Shown: positions 6,636-16,900 of the stretch, one piece after another
Layout of the letters: the number at the start of each line of letters is the position of its first letter
Position numbering within the stretch: position 1 is the stretch's first letter
NCBI RefSeq assembly: GCF_001682855.1
Contig: NZ_MAQW01000031.1
Coordinates: 124,487 to 188,486, forward strand
Source: Bacillus sp. FJAT-27264
GTDB taxonomy: Bacteria; Bacillota; Bacilli; Paenibacillales; Paenibacillaceae
DNA length: 64,000 nucleotides
Direction of reading: 5' to 3'
Position numbers and translations under genes: made by a program
Notes under the pieces: model-generated
The model's input: only the letters and a program-made list of their open reading frames with translations
What the model was told of the DNA's origin: nothing
Database searches by the model: none

Positions 6636-9314
6636 ATGAGCGTAACAAGATCAACCCGCAAACCTTTACTTGCCATACTAAAATTTATTGCCTTGACGGT
6701 CTTATTTCTATTGTCTGTCTCTGTGTTTGGAAAGGACGGTACGCGCAGCGGTGAGGTGGAGGTCGATATGTCGAAGCTTACCGCCGCCAATGATACTGGT
6801 CCTGTAATTCCCCACGGTACTTTAATTTGGAGGCTGGGTCAGCATGACGGTTCGGCGCGTGAATTCGCCGTTAGTGGTTCTTCTGGTGCCAAAGCGGAGT
6901 TTCAGGTAGCTTCTTCCGGAGTGAGGGCGACGTCGCTGAAGAGCATTCCCTCCGGTCTGGATGGGACGACAGAGCCCGAACTGAGCATTGACTACCAACT
7001 GGACAAGATCCCGGTGAACGGGGTCTTGTTTCGCGTTAGTATCCTGGATGCCTACAAAGCCGTTCCGCAGATGAGCGTCTTTTCCAATCGACAGCTGTCG
7101 GGCATTATTCAGATTGCCGGTGTAGCGGGAGCAGAAGACGGGTACAATTTCCGCAAAACCTATGAGCTGTACATCCCGAAGGAACAGCTACAGGTCGGGA
7201 GTAATGAACTGAAGCTCCAGGTGACCCGTGGATTGTATTCTTCTAGCGCAGAGGATAAGTACAACTGGTGGACTTGGGATGACCTTAGTCTGGAGTCACT
7301 GAATGAGCCGGTTAAGGAACCGATTCATGGCAGCTATACGCTTACGGGAACGATGGTGAACAACAAGCAGTTTTATTTTGACGAAGGTGCGGTTGCGCAT
7401 CTGCCTTATGTTATGAAGTGGCTGGGAGTGGCCTACAGCGGAAACATCATGCGTGCCAGCTGTGCCAGCGACGTCGGCCGGTCTTGCTCCAACATGGAGG
7501 AGTATTATAAGGTGCTAAAGGATTACAACATGCAGGCAGTTGCGCTCTATTTATACACCGGCGATATCAAGCTGAAGGGCGATGGTTCTCTATCTGATGA
7601 AGCGGCCAAGAAATTGACGGACTATTTCCGCCAGTACAGCCCGTATTTTCAATACTATGAAGTCGATAACGAGCCAGGGCTGTTCAACCGTTCCAAGGCT
7701 GTTAACCTGGCTGTCGCCCAATGGCTGAATACTAAAGGGAAAGAGATTGCGCCGTACCTGAAGACGGTAGCTCCGGGCTGGGCGTATTGGCCGGAATACC
7801 AGCAGAATTCCTGCGGTAACCAGAAGGGGGGAGTACGTGAGTGCGGAGACCCGGATGGGTGGGAACGAGATCCCAAGCAGCGGCTGGAGCTGGAACAAGT
7901 AACGGATCTGACGAATGGACATTCCTATGGGGATTCTTATATTTTCAGCAACGGCGGCAGCTTCACGGAAAATTTGAAAACCTTTGGCGGAGCTGCGGAC
8001 GGTCTGGCCAAAAAAATGCTGACCACCGAATTTGGCACCTCGGATAGTCATGTAGACGCCTACCAATATGGTGCGACCGAGCGGACGGCTGCCGTGTTCG
8101 ACCGGATAATGCGGGCGCATATCGGTTATGCGGATATGTTCATCCAGCATGCGGCGTTTTTCAAGGATTTCAGCCTGTTCAAATACGGATTTAATCTGGA
8201 GGAGCATGACCCCGCCAAGACGGAGATTTATTATACGAAAAATAATGAGGACTCCCGGGTCAGCATTATGCGTCGTCTGAGTCTGGCCTATGCCACACAT
8301 GGGGCTCCACTCACCTATGAGGTTACGAATAAAGCAGCTCTGGCGGATAAACTTGTCTACGTCCGTGCCGTAGATACCTCCACGCTGGACCCGCTTGCCG
8401 GTAGTGGCGCGACCTCGAACAAGGTGCTGGTGAACCTCGTGAATTTCGAGAACACGGTGCAGACGGTGTCCGTGAATGTGACCATGCCGAAGGCGGTAGT
8501 CTATGAGGGAGAGCGGTTCGGCAACGGGAATACCTATGAAGAAGCAAGGAGTTATGTAACGGGAAAAAAAGCATCTCCTGTACTGACCTTTAACGAGACG
8601 CTGGCGCCAGGGGAGGGTGTGCAATATATTTTGCAGCCTTCAGCTGAAGTGAAAAAATCAGCGCCACAGAAACTGAAGGCTGCTGCCCTCAAAGGCCCAG
8701 CCGTCCAGCTGAATTGGCTGGAAGCGCCGGGTGCAAGTTATGAAGTGCTACGGGGCGAAGGCTCTGGCGGTGCGCTGCAGGTCATCGCTTCCGGTGTTCA
8801 GAGTACGCAGTATACGGATGTTAAATTACGTGAGGGCACACTGTATACCTACAGGGTTCGTGTTACCGGCTCCACGGCAATGTCGGAACCCGTACAGATC
8901 ACGGCTACCGGACTGGTGCCGCTCGACCGCAGTGGTTGGATGGCCTCCTCCAACGCAAGTGGCGCCACTTCTGACCCGCGAAGCGCTTTTGACGGTGATC
9001 GCCGAACCCGTTGGGACACCGGCAAACACCAAGTCTCGGGAGAGTATTATCAGGTAGATCTGGGCGAGGTCCACGGAATTGAGAGACTGGATCTTGATAA
9101 TACTTTATCCCCCTATGATTACCCTAGAGGTTATGAAGTCTATGTCTCGGAAGATGGCGGGGACTGGAGCAGGATTGCTTCGGGCAAAGGCAGAACAGAA
9201 GAAACAACCATTACTTTTGCTCCGGCCCGGGCGCGCTATGTGAAGATTTTGCAGACAGGCAGCGGCGGCAATTACTGGTCGATTCACGAGCTGCAAATTT
9301 ACTCTAGAGATTAA
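6636..9314 (+). CDS. Large secreted glycosidase-like protein with FN3 and F5/8-type C-terminal domains
   Basis: An 892-residue protein with an N-terminal hydrophobic export segment (about 10-32). Residues 60-225 resemble the carbohydrate-binding region found in rhamnogalacturonan lyases (GTLIWRLGQHDGS). A TIM-barrel-like region (about 240-560) has YYEVDNEPG near 346 and TTEFGTSD near 463, which look like acid/base and nucleophile glutamates of a clan GH-A fold. An FN3-like domain (about 685-760) and an F5/8 type C (discoidin/CBM32) domain (about 770-890) follow. It lies 51 bases after the second GH26 gene and is probably co-transcribed, as a third enzyme of the same polysaccharide system. No exact GH family is assigned. 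Confidence 0.7.
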   Translation: MSVTRSTRKPLLAILKFIALTVLFLLSVSVFGKDGTRSGEVEVDMSKLTAANDTGPVIPHGTLIWRLGQHDGSAREFAVSGSSGAKAEFQVASSGVRATSLKSIPSGLDGTTEPELSIDYQLDKIPVNGVLFRVSILDAYKAVPQMSVFSNRQLSGIIQIAGVAGAEDGYNFRKTYELYIPKEQLQVGSNELKLQVTRGLYSSSAEDKYNWWTWDDLSLESLNEPVKEPIHGSYTLTGTMVNNKQFYFDEGAVAHLPYVMKWLGVAYSGNIMRASCASDVGRSCSNMEEYYKVLKDYNMQAVALYLYTGDIKLKGDGSLSDEAAKKLTDYFRQYSPYFQYYEVDNEPGLFNRSKAVNLAVAQWLNTKGKEIAPYLKTVAPGWAYWPEYQQNSCGNQKGGVRECGDPDGWERDPKQRLELEQVTDLTNGHSYGDSYIFSNGGSFTENLKTFGGAADGLAKKMLTTEFGTSDSHVDAYQYGATERTAAVFDRIMRAHIGYADMFIQHAAFFKDFSLFKYGFNLEEHDPAKTEIYYTKNNEDSRVSIMRRLSLAYATHGAPLTYEVTNKAALADKLVYVRAVDTSTLDPLAGSGATSNKVLVNLVNFENTVQTVSVNVTMPKAVVYEGERFGNGNTYEEARSYVTGKKASPVLTFNETLAPGEGVQYILQPSAEVKKSAPQKLKAAALKGPAVQLNWLEAPGASYEVLRGEGSGGALQVIASGVQSTQYTDVKLREGTLYTYRVRVTGSTAMSEPVQITATGLVPLDRSGWMASSNASGATSDPRSAFDGDRRTRWDTGKHQVSGEYYQVDLGEVHGIERLDLDNTLSPYDYPRGYEVYVSEDGGDWSRIASGKGRTEETTITFAPARARYVKILQTGSGGNYWSIHELQIYSRD

Positions 9315-9816
9315 AGCACCGTGAAAGTATTCTATATAGTACGAACTTGAAAGTCTAGCATCCTGCATAGGGGAAACTCTTGGTATACAAGAGTCTAACT
9401 TGAGGCATCACGTTCGAGAATAAGAGGGACTTTGGGCTTTGATAACAGGAAAATATACCTTTAATTATTTTCTTTTACCTTATTCGTGCAAAATAAAGGG
9501 AATTTCTCCTGTTAAAAATCCGCTTATCTCCGTCATTGCATAGTTACAGAGGATTTAACGGGAGTTTTTCCAGTTATTCTTAGAAAAGAAGTGGAATTAA
9601 TCAAAATAACAGGAATCATTCCGGTTATTCCCATGCCCTATGGAGTAAAGTTGGACTTTTCGGGGCAATTGTCACCTGAAGGGGTGGAATCCTTGTAAAT
9701 CAAGGGCTCATTTTATACCTTAGGACAAAAGAGCGTGTTATTTAGATGTCGATGTCTATGTTCGAAATGATGTTGTGTTTTTAAATGTGTTTTAAATATC
9801 ATCAAAATAAAACAAA
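9315..9816. other. Intergenic region with AATAACAGGAA-type repeats
   Basis: A roughly 500-bp AT-rich stretch without a supported gene. Short repeats of the type ATAACAGGAA or CCTGTTA-AA recur in both orientations near 9440, 9510, 9550 and 9600, similar to the AT-rich repeats at 790-995. A weak hairpin CTCTTGGTATACAAGAG at about 9376-9392 is the only other structure seen. No RNA gene is recognised. Confidence 0.4.
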
Positions 9817-9817
9817 T

Positions 9818-9854
9818 AAGCCTCCATCCGCAGATTAAGCGGATCGGAGGCTTC
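9818..9854. terminator. Strong terminator hairpin, probably bidirectional
   Basis: AAGCCTCC-ATCCGC pairs with GCGGAT-CGGAGGCTT around an AGATTA loop. On the minus strand it is followed by a T-rich tail, fitting termination of the acetyltransferase gene that ends at 9938. Confidence 0.8.
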
Positions 9855-9937
9855 TTCGTCTTTGGTATCATGCCCGTGCTGTATTAAGCACGCTGGGTTG
9901 AATGAAGGGACAACGTGGCCTGTGGCCTTGTCTCTGG

Positions 9938-11209
9938 TTAAATAAAGTTCAACCCTTCCATATAAGGTAGGGGTAGCGTAGCGTCCCCCTCCAGAGTTCC
10001 AGCCGGGAGAAGCGGGCTGGCGGGATCGAAGAGCAGCGAGATCAGCCCGCGGTCATCTGTTGCGGCGGAGAGGTCGATGTTCCGGCTTGCCCGGAACGCC
10101 TCGGTCTGCCGCAGCAAGGCTCCACGGTCAGCGACGCAGACCGTGCCGCTGTTCGCGCCGCCTGTCATAGCGGCGCGGGCATCGCGCAGCAGCGACAGCA
10201 GGCTGCGCTCCTGCCACGGCACGGGCACCAGCACGCTGCTGGTGCCCGTGCACAGGGCGGCCTTGGCCAGTAGCGCAGCTACCGCTTCCGGCCGCCCGGC
10301 CCATTCCAGCGCCGTCCCTTGGTTCGGCGCTTCACCCTCCGTCGCCGGCAGCGCAGCCCCGGCGTCACCGCTCGTCGCCGGCAGCGCAGCCCCGGCGTCA
10401 CCACCCGCCGCCGGCAGCGCAGCCCCGGCGCCACCGCCCGTCGCCGGCAGCGCAGCCCCGGCGCCACCGCCCGCCGCCGGCAGCGCAGCCCCGGCGCCAC
10501 CGCCCGTCGCCGGCAATGCAGCCCCGGCGTCACCGCCCGTCGCCGGTTGCACCGCAACGGCGACAAAGCCCTCAATGCTGCCGTCCCGCTCGGCGACAAG
10601 GGTGCGCTGGGGCAAGCCCAGCACACCCGCATACGCCGCGGCGCCCAGCAGCAGCCCCAGCTCGGCCGGACTGTGGACATGTCCGGCCTGCCGGGACAGG
10701 AGCAGCCGGTTGACTGCGAGCAGGTCGCCCGGCTGCATCGGCCGCAGCGTCCAAGCGTCTCCGGCCACAGCGGCAAGGATTTGTGCCGAGTCCTGCGTCA
10801 GCTCGGCATGCACGGCTGCTCCGAAGGGTACGCAGCCCGCGCGTTCATACAGGGAGCGGTCGCCGGACACGAAGATCAGCGATGCACCGGCTCTGGCGGC
10901 ATGGGCCTGGCACAGCTTGAGCAGCTGTCCGGCCAAGCCGACTCCCCGATAAGCCGGGGCAGTGCACACCGCTCCGATGGAGAAGACCTCCAAAAGCATT
11001 TCCTCTGCCTGAATGACAGAGGGGACAAGCCCCATGAACGCCGCCAGTGTCCCGTCTCTGGTAAAAGCACCATAAGAATGGCTGATTCCCGGCTGGAAGA
11101 TCGCCGGGAATAACTGCTTCATGGAGAGATCACCGTCTTTTCGAAAAATGGCATCTGCCAGTGCTGCGGCTTGATCCAGCTCGTTGTTTCTGATTAATCT
11201 TAGTTGCAT
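9938..11209 (-). CDS. GNAT family N-acetyltransferase with an expanded Ala/Gly/Pro repeat insert
   Basis: A 423-residue cytoplasmic protein. Residues 1-150 form a GNAT fold with acetyl-CoA-binding features (CTAPAYRGVGLAGQLL, about 82-98). The second half shows a weaker GNAT-like or Eis-like architecture. Between them, about residues 224-289, lie six 11-residue repeats of the form GG(D/G)AGAALPA(T/A), encoded by the 33-bp minisatellite. The start follows the ATG at 11209, and the strong terminator at 9818-9854 lies downstream. It is transcribed divergently from the antiporter at 11392. The acceptor substrate is unknown; the repeat is probably a flexible linker. Confidence 0.8.
   Translation of the reverse strand: MQLRLIRNNELDQAAALADAIFRKDGDLSMKQLFPAIFQPGISHSYGAFTRDGTLAAFMGLVPSVIQAEEMLLEVFSIGAVCTAPAYRGVGLAGQLLKLCQAHAARAGASLIFVSGDRSLYERAGCVPFGAAVHAELTQDSAQILAAVAGDAWTLRPMQPGDLLAVNRLLLSRQAGHVHSPAELGLLLGAAAYAGVLGLPQRTLVAERDGSIEGFVAVAVQPATGGDAGAALPATGGGAGAALPAAGGGAGAALPATGGGAGAALPAAGGDAGAALPATSGDAGAALPATEGEAPNQGTALEWAGRPEAVAALLAKAALCTGTSSVLVPVPWQERSLLSLLRDARAAMTGGANSGTVCVADRGALLRQTEAFRASRNIDLSAATDDRGLISLLFDPASPLLPAGTLEGDATLPLPYMEGLNFI
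10341..10538. repeat. In-frame 33-bp minisatellite inside the GNAT gene
   Basis: Six tandem GC-rich units start at 10341, 10374, 10407, 10440, 10473 and 10506, with a partial seventh at 10539. Each carries GCCGGCAGCGCAGCCCCGGC. Copies differ mainly by GTC/GCC and GTC/GCC-type third-position changes. The length is a multiple of three, so copy-number change would keep the acetyltransferase frame. Confidence 0.95.
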
Positions 11210-11391
11210 TTATAGTCTGCCCCCTGGTATGGAATGAAGTAATCGGTGCAATTTAATAATTAAAGTATAAGGACAGTGAGATTTAATATCCAGTCTTGTC
11301 CATACTACCAAGTGTCTCAAGTAGACGGATTTGCGGGTAATAATGGAAGGATACAGCCGCAGCCGTGCGGCCTGCCTAATATAGGAGGGGT

Positions 11392-12876
11392 GTGAAGATC
11401 TCGATGAGTCATCTGGCGGATCAAGTTATTATGTTGCTGGCGGCGCTGCTGTTGATTGGGGTGCTGTCTACCAAGTTCTCCACACGCTTTGGCATGCCAG
11501 CGCTTGTGCTTTTTATTGCTGCAGGAATGGTCTTGAGCCATTTCATTTATTTTAACAATGCATCACTGACACAGATTGCCGGTATTTTTGCCCTGGTTGT
11601 CATACTATTCGAGGGCGGCATGCAGACGAGTCTAAAGGATATCCGGCCTGTGATCTGGCCTGCCCTGTCGTTATCTACAATTGGTGTGCTGGTGACTACC
11701 GGCGTAGTTGGCGTATTTGCCAGACTTGTCCTTGATGTCCCCTGGACGGAAAGCCTGCTGTTCGGAGCCATCGTAGGTTCCACGGATGCAGCCGCTGTTT
11801 TTTCAGTACTTGGCGGGAAAAACATCGACAAGCGCCTGACCTCAACGCTGGAAGCAGAGTCAGGCAGCAATGATCCTATGGCCGTATTTCTGACGGTGAC
11901 ACTGATTGAATGGATTCAGCATCCGAATGCGGCGTGGTGGAGCCTGATATTTTCTTTTATATGGGAAATGGGGCTGGGCCTGCTGCTGGGAATTCTGCTC
12001 GGCAAGCTGGCTGTCTATCTCATTAATCGGATTAACCTGGAATCCTCCGGGCTCTATCCGGTGCTGGCTATTGGCTTTGCCGTGCTTACCTATGGCGTGG
12101 CGGCATTGACGCATAGCAGTGGTTTGCTGGCTGTTTATGTCATGGGCCTTACCTTAGGCAACTCTGATCTGGTGTATCACCGGACCATTATGAATTTCAA
12201 TCACGGGTTTGCCTGGATGATGCAGATTGCCATGTTTATTCTGCTGGGGCTGCTCGTTTTTCCGGAGGAGCTGTCGTCTATCGCCTGGCAGGGTATTCTG
12301 CTGTCCATTATTCTGATGGTCGTCGCGAGGCCCATCGGGGTATTCCTGAGCCTGATGCTCGCTAAGTTTTCCCTGCGGGAGAAGACGCTAATCTCCTGGT
12401 CAGGACTCCGCGGGGCGGTCCCCATCGTGCTCGCTACCTATCCGCTGCTGGCTGGCCTTGATCATGGCCGTTTGTTCTTTAATGTTGTCTTTTTCGTTGT
12501 GCTGACCTCAGCAGTTATACAGGGGACGACGATTTCTCCACTGGCTTCAAGGCTGAAGCTGATCGGGCAGGACGATAACACACAGCCTTCGCTTATGGAA
12601 CTGGTGGCCTTAGGAAGAACGGATTGCGAGTTCAATCACATCGGGATCGACTCACTGATGCCTATTGCCGGCAAGCAAATCGCTGAGATGGGACTGCCGG
12701 AGGATATTCTGTTTACGGCGATTATTCGTGACAAGAACATCGTGACCCCGCATGGCAATACGACGATCCAACCCGGGGATACGGTATATGTGCTCAGTCC
12801 AAAGGCCAAGCGAGAGGAGATGCGGGCTCTTTTCCGGTGCGGTCCCAGAAAGGCGGCAGGGGAGCGTACGGTATAG
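11392..12876 (+). CDS. Cation/proton antiporter, CPA1/NhaP2-like, with RCK_C domain
   Basis: A 494-residue membrane protein with about twelve hydrophobic segments (residues 10-390) and the sodium/hydrogen exchanger signature ESGSNDPMAVFLT near 160. A cytoplasmic TrkA-C (RCK_C) domain of about 70 residues follows (about 405-480), as in potassium/proton antiporters of the NhaP2/CvrA type. Such domains sense small ligands, including c-di-AMP in Firmicutes. The GTG at 11392 sits only 3 bases after AGGAGG; an ATG at 11404 is the alternative start. No ydaO-type riboswitch is seen upstream. It probably exports K+ or Na+ in exchange for protons. Confidence 0.87.
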   Translation: MKISMSHLADQVIMLLAALLLIGVLSTKFSTRFGMPALVLFIAAGMVLSHFIYFNNASLTQIAGIFALVVILFEGGMQTSLKDIRPVIWPALSLSTIGVLVTTGVVGVFARLVLDVPWTESLLFGAIVGSTDAAAVFSVLGGKNIDKRLTSTLEAESGSNDPMAVFLTVTLIEWIQHPNAAWWSLIFSFIWEMGLGLLLGILLGKLAVYLINRINLESSGLYPVLAIGFAVLTYGVAALTHSSGLLAVYVMGLTLGNSDLVYHRTIMNFNHGFAWMMQIAMFILLGLLVFPEELSSIAWQGILLSIILMVVARPIGVFLSLMLAKFSLREKTLISWSGLRGAVPIVLATYPLLAGLDHGRLFFNVVFFVVLTSAVIQGTTISPLASRLKLIGQDDNTQPSLMELVALGRTDCEFNHIGIDSLMPIAGKQIAEMGLPEDILFTAIIRDKNIVTPHGNTTIQPGDTVYVLSPKAKREEMRALFRCGPRKAAGERTV

Positions 12877-13069
12877 ACTGGACTGCTCTCCGGGTTTCAT
12901 CCTTGAAGTGCGGCTCAATCGGTTGCTCCTATTTTAATTTGGAAATGGAAGGATTTTTCTTTAGTGTGACGCAAATAATACTCGGTGGATAGGTAGTTAT
13001 GATACGTTTGGTGCTAACTAGGAGAATAGATTGCAAAAGCATTAAAGATGTGTTAAATTAAATATAGAT

Positions 13070-13084
13070 TTAGAACGAGTCTAA
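13070..13084 (+). promoter_or_regulatory. PerR/Fur-like operator upstream of dps
   Basis: TTAGAACGAGTCTAA matches 10 of 14 defined bases of the Bacillus PerR box TTATAATNATTATAA and lies within a longer inverted repeat TTTAGA-N5-TCTAAA. A possible promoter (TTGCAA at 13031, TAAATT at 13054) lies just before it. Peroxide control by PerR is the usual regulation of dps in Firmicutes. Confidence 0.45.
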
Positions 13085-13115
13085 ATATAATTAATAATTT
13101 TGGGAGGTTTTATTA

Positions 13116-13571
13116 ATGAGCACACAATTGAAGAATCAAACGGAACTGCAAGCTGCATTGAACCGTCAGACCGCCAACTGGACCCTGCTTGGTGTAAAGC
13201 TGCATCATTATCATTGGTATGTGAGCGGACCGCATTTTTTCACCCTGCATGAGAAGTTTGAGGAGTTCTACAATGAGGCTGCCGGATATGTGGATGAATT
13301 GGCGGAACGTTTGTTAGCCATTGGTGGACAACCTGCCTCTACGATGAAGCAATACCTAGCCCTCTCGGGATTGGAAGAAGCACGTGGTGGCGAGAACGCC
13401 CATGATATGGTAGCAGAGCTGGTCAAGGACTTTGCTTCCATCACCGAAGAGACCAAGGAAGCGATTAGCGCTGCGGAAGAACTTGGCGACCAGCCTACAG
13501 CGGACCTGCTGATTGGCATCAGAAGTAGTGTAGAGAAGCATGCCTGGATGTTGAACGCTTATCTTGGCTAA
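13116..13571 (+). CDS. dps: Dps-like DNA-protecting ferritin
   Basis: A 151-residue four-helix ferritin-like protein of the usual Dps length. The ferroxidase-site residues typical of Dps are visible in LHHYHWYVSGPHFFTLHEKFEEFYNE, of which HHYHWYVSG and HEKFEEFY are the key blocks. The C-terminal helix (SVEKHAWMLNAYLG) is also characteristic. It forms dodecamers that oxidise and store iron and shield DNA during oxidative or starvation stress. A strong GGGAGG site precedes the ATG. A PerR-like box lies about 30 bases upstream of the start and a terminator follows, so it is monocistronic. Confidence 0.93.
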   Translation: MSTQLKNQTELQAALNRQTANWTLLGVKLHHYHWYVSGPHFFTLHEKFEEFYNEAAGYVDELAERLLAIGGQPASTMKQYLALSGLEEARGGENAHDMVAELVKDFASITEETKEAISAAEELGDQPTADLLIGIRSSVEKHAWMLNAYLG

Positions 13572-13606
13572 GACTGCTGCTGTAATACCTATATATAAAC
13601 AAGTAA

Positions 13607-13643
13607 GCGCCCTGCGCAGGTTAACGCGCATGGGCGCCTTTTT
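13607..13643 (+). terminator. Terminator after dps
   Basis: GCGCCCTGCGC pairs with GCGCATGGGCGC around a short loop and is followed by five T residues. Confidence 0.8.
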
Positions 13644-13919
13644 GCTGCGTACAAGTAAATAACGGAATTGTCATGAGTTGAGCGTATTTATAGATCTCAG
13701 AGGTGCAATGACGGTATTTTATGAGCAGATGACTGTTACGATATAGTTATTGAGGTTTTAACTTCAAGGTAAAGAATCTATTCCGAACAGCGTTTCGAGA
13801 GCCGTTGACAGTATATTATCGCGCAGTCTGTTAATGAATAGACCATTTATTTATGTTACGATACTTTCATAAGTACGCAAACATGCGATAAATATATTTT
13901 ACTAGATGGGGTTAGCCTA

Positions 13920-16900
13920 TTGAGTCGTGCAAAATATAGATGGTTCTTAGCCAGTGTTGTTGCGTTGTTTTTTGGGTTAGTTGTATTATCTTGTCTCCAG
14001 TCCGTAGGTCAGCCTATGGCCCGAAAGGGCGTACTGGATTTGCGGACAGGTAAGGGTCTGAATAGTGCAAGCACCGCCCTGCTGGGAGAGTGGATGTTCT
14101 ACCCTGGACAACTCCTAACCGGTGCAGAGAAAGAGACGACAGACTCCAATATGCATTTCATTCAGGTGCCTGGCGACTGGGTGCAAGCTGTCGATCCAAT
14201 TTTTCACAGGAACGCACTGGGATATGGCACGTACCGGCTGCAGGTACTGCTGAAAGAGGACGAGGTTGAGATTGGCTTTCGGGTTCCGCTTATTCGTGCC
14301 TCTCATCGTTTGTTCATCGATGGACGGGAGGTTGGTTCACAAGGCAGTGTTTCTTCAGAGATCAAAGACTACAAGTCCGGTGTCGCACCATACATATCGC
14401 ATACTGAATTTAAGGGCGACATTCTGGAGGTGTATGTCCAGGTGGCTAACTATGATTTTGCATCTAGTGGGGGAATTATTCTACCCATTCAGATGGGGAC
14501 GGTGGATTACCTATATAAGGAAGAGCAGCGGGACGCCGCTTTGGAATTCGGAATAGTTGTTATCTTTGGTTTTCTAAGTTTTTTCTTCGGGTTTATGCAC
14601 TTTCAAGCCCCGCGGAATGGATGGATCTATATCTCGCTATTTTTCCTTAGCCTAATCTTCCCGGTTGTATTCCAAGGGACGAGATGGATATTTACGATCT
14701 GGCCGGGAATTTCATTCCGTATGATATTGATATTTTACTGGCTGTCTATCCTTAGTATCACCTTCTGGATGTTTATGTTCGTGCACAGTCAGGAGAATAT
14801 AGGGACAAGCCAGTGGGCTAAACGTGGGATTATCATCTTTAATATCCTGTTTATTGGTCTGATGCTAGGACTTCCATTACCCATGTTAACCCGGTTTATT
14901 CCAGTGTTGATTTTGGAAACGATAGCTGTTTTTGGTTATGTTCTATTTATCCTTTTGCGTGCGATGAAGAATGAAGATCGATATAGTGTGTATCAATTCT
15001 TGTCGTTTTTCCTATTTGCTGCGCATTGTTTTTCCAATATGCTTGTGCAGATTGGTGTGAACCATATTGGCTTCTGGTATTTCTTACAGATTCTCCTGTT
15101 CACAAGCTTTTTCATTCTGATGTTTATGCACCAATTTCTGCTGGCCTATCGCAAGCTAAAGATGCTGACCTCCGGGATCAAGCGGGTGGAACGGTTAAAA
15201 AATGAATTCACTGCGAGTGTATCAGAACAGATGAAGATACCGCTGAATGCGGTCATCAGTATCGCCGACGCCAGATTGCATTCCGATGAAGGGTTGACCC
15301 CGGAACAACGGGCAGATTTGCAGCTTGTGACATCAGTAGGGTGGACGATGCGGCGGTTAGTTGATGATCTGCTAGATTTCTCTCGTTTGCAGGAGCAGGA
15401 GATTAGATTACATCTTCGTCCAGTGGATTTGTACGCAGTGATGGATGAGGTTATGGAGCGTACCCGCTACATGATCTATAACGATTCGATTACGATGACC
15501 AATCGTATTGAGAAGACGATGTCCCCGATGATTGCCGATGAACAGCGACTGTATCAGATTTTGACTGGAGTTCTTCAGCAGGGAATCAAGCTTATTATGG
15601 AGGGTTCCATTACCGTTGATGGGACTTCCCGCGAGGAATTCACCGAAATACGTATACATCTGTATGGCAAAGGCATTACCTCTGCAGAACAATCCTTGGT
15701 CAGGGAGACATGGAGCCAGGCAGCAGATTCTAATTTCATGCAGAGCAATGATGGCCTCGGTCTGTTTCTGATAAAAAGACTTGTGGACTTGCATCAGGGG
15801 ACGTCAAGGATTGTTACGGAATTTGACCGGGAGATCACGTTCATTGTGACGTTCCCGTTGGTGGGGAGGAATGAAGCGGATACGTTAATCGCGGGCCTGC
15901 CTACGCTTGAATCTAAGAACGACCCCGTTATGATGGAGAGCCCTTGGGACGTTCATAAGAAGGATCGGGATTGCGAGATGGAACTCTCTGAAGGCAGTAT
16001 TTTTGTGATCGATGATGATGTGCTGAATTTAAGACTTGTACGTGCTATCCTTGCACAGGATCAACACCGGATTACCGTAATCAGAGACTCCGAGCAGTTG
16101 AGGGATCGGCTCCACGAGTTGTCCAAGGCCGATCTGGTGATCGTTAACCGTACATTGTCAGGCACCACAGGGTCTATGATCTGCCGCGTCATTCGTGAGC
16201 AATATACATTGTTCGAACTACCGATTCTTCTGCTGACATCCCCGGGTCATGCGGACCAAGCGATAGAAGCAGGCCTGGCCGGGGCCAATGATTTTTTGAA
16301 AAAACCGATTGAGGCTTCCGAGCTGAGAGTCCGTGTCCGCACTCTTGTGCAGATGAAACGTTCGGTGACTGAACGGATCCGGATGGAGCTGGGTTTCCTG
16401 CAGGCGCAGATCAAACCGCATTTTCTGTTTAACACCCTAAATTCTATCGCTGCGCTGAGCAAGCGCAGACCAGAGCAGATGAATCAGCTGCTGGCCGAAT
16501 TAGGACATTATTTGCGGGAAAGCTTCCGGTTTGACAGTTCTCAGCCGCTGACGCCCTTCGAACGGGAATTGAAGCTTGTCCAATCTTATCTTCATATTGA
16601 GAAGGTCCGCTTTGAGGATTGGCTAAATTTTGAGATTGAGCTGTTCACCTCCACCCAATTCCGGATTCCGCCGCTGACGATTCAGCCGCTTGTGGAGAAC
16701 GCAGTGCGGCATGGGATCATGCGCCGGTCTGAGGGGGGGACCCTCTGGATTGTAGTCCGTCGTGACATCGAGTACATTTGGATTTCCATCAAGGATGATG
16801 GGATAGGAATGACCCCGGAGACAGTTGCTAATCTGCGTGATTCGGCTTCTAGAGAAGGGGGCATAGGCATCCGCAATATTGATCGCAGGCTCAAGCAGCT

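Noticed and set aside
7590-8624. 344-residue minus-strand frame opposite the glycosidase gene
   Set aside because: It is a shadow of the coding frame on the other strand, with no domain or ribosome site.
10077-10952. Long plus-strand open frame over the GNAT gene
   Set aside because: It is created by the stop-poor GC-rich 33-bp repeats; it has no ribosome site and no domain, while the minus-strand frame is a clear acetyltransferase.
11210-11391. c-di-AMP (ydaO) riboswitch before the antiporter
   Set aside because: The conserved ydaO elements are not present in this short 182-bp interval.
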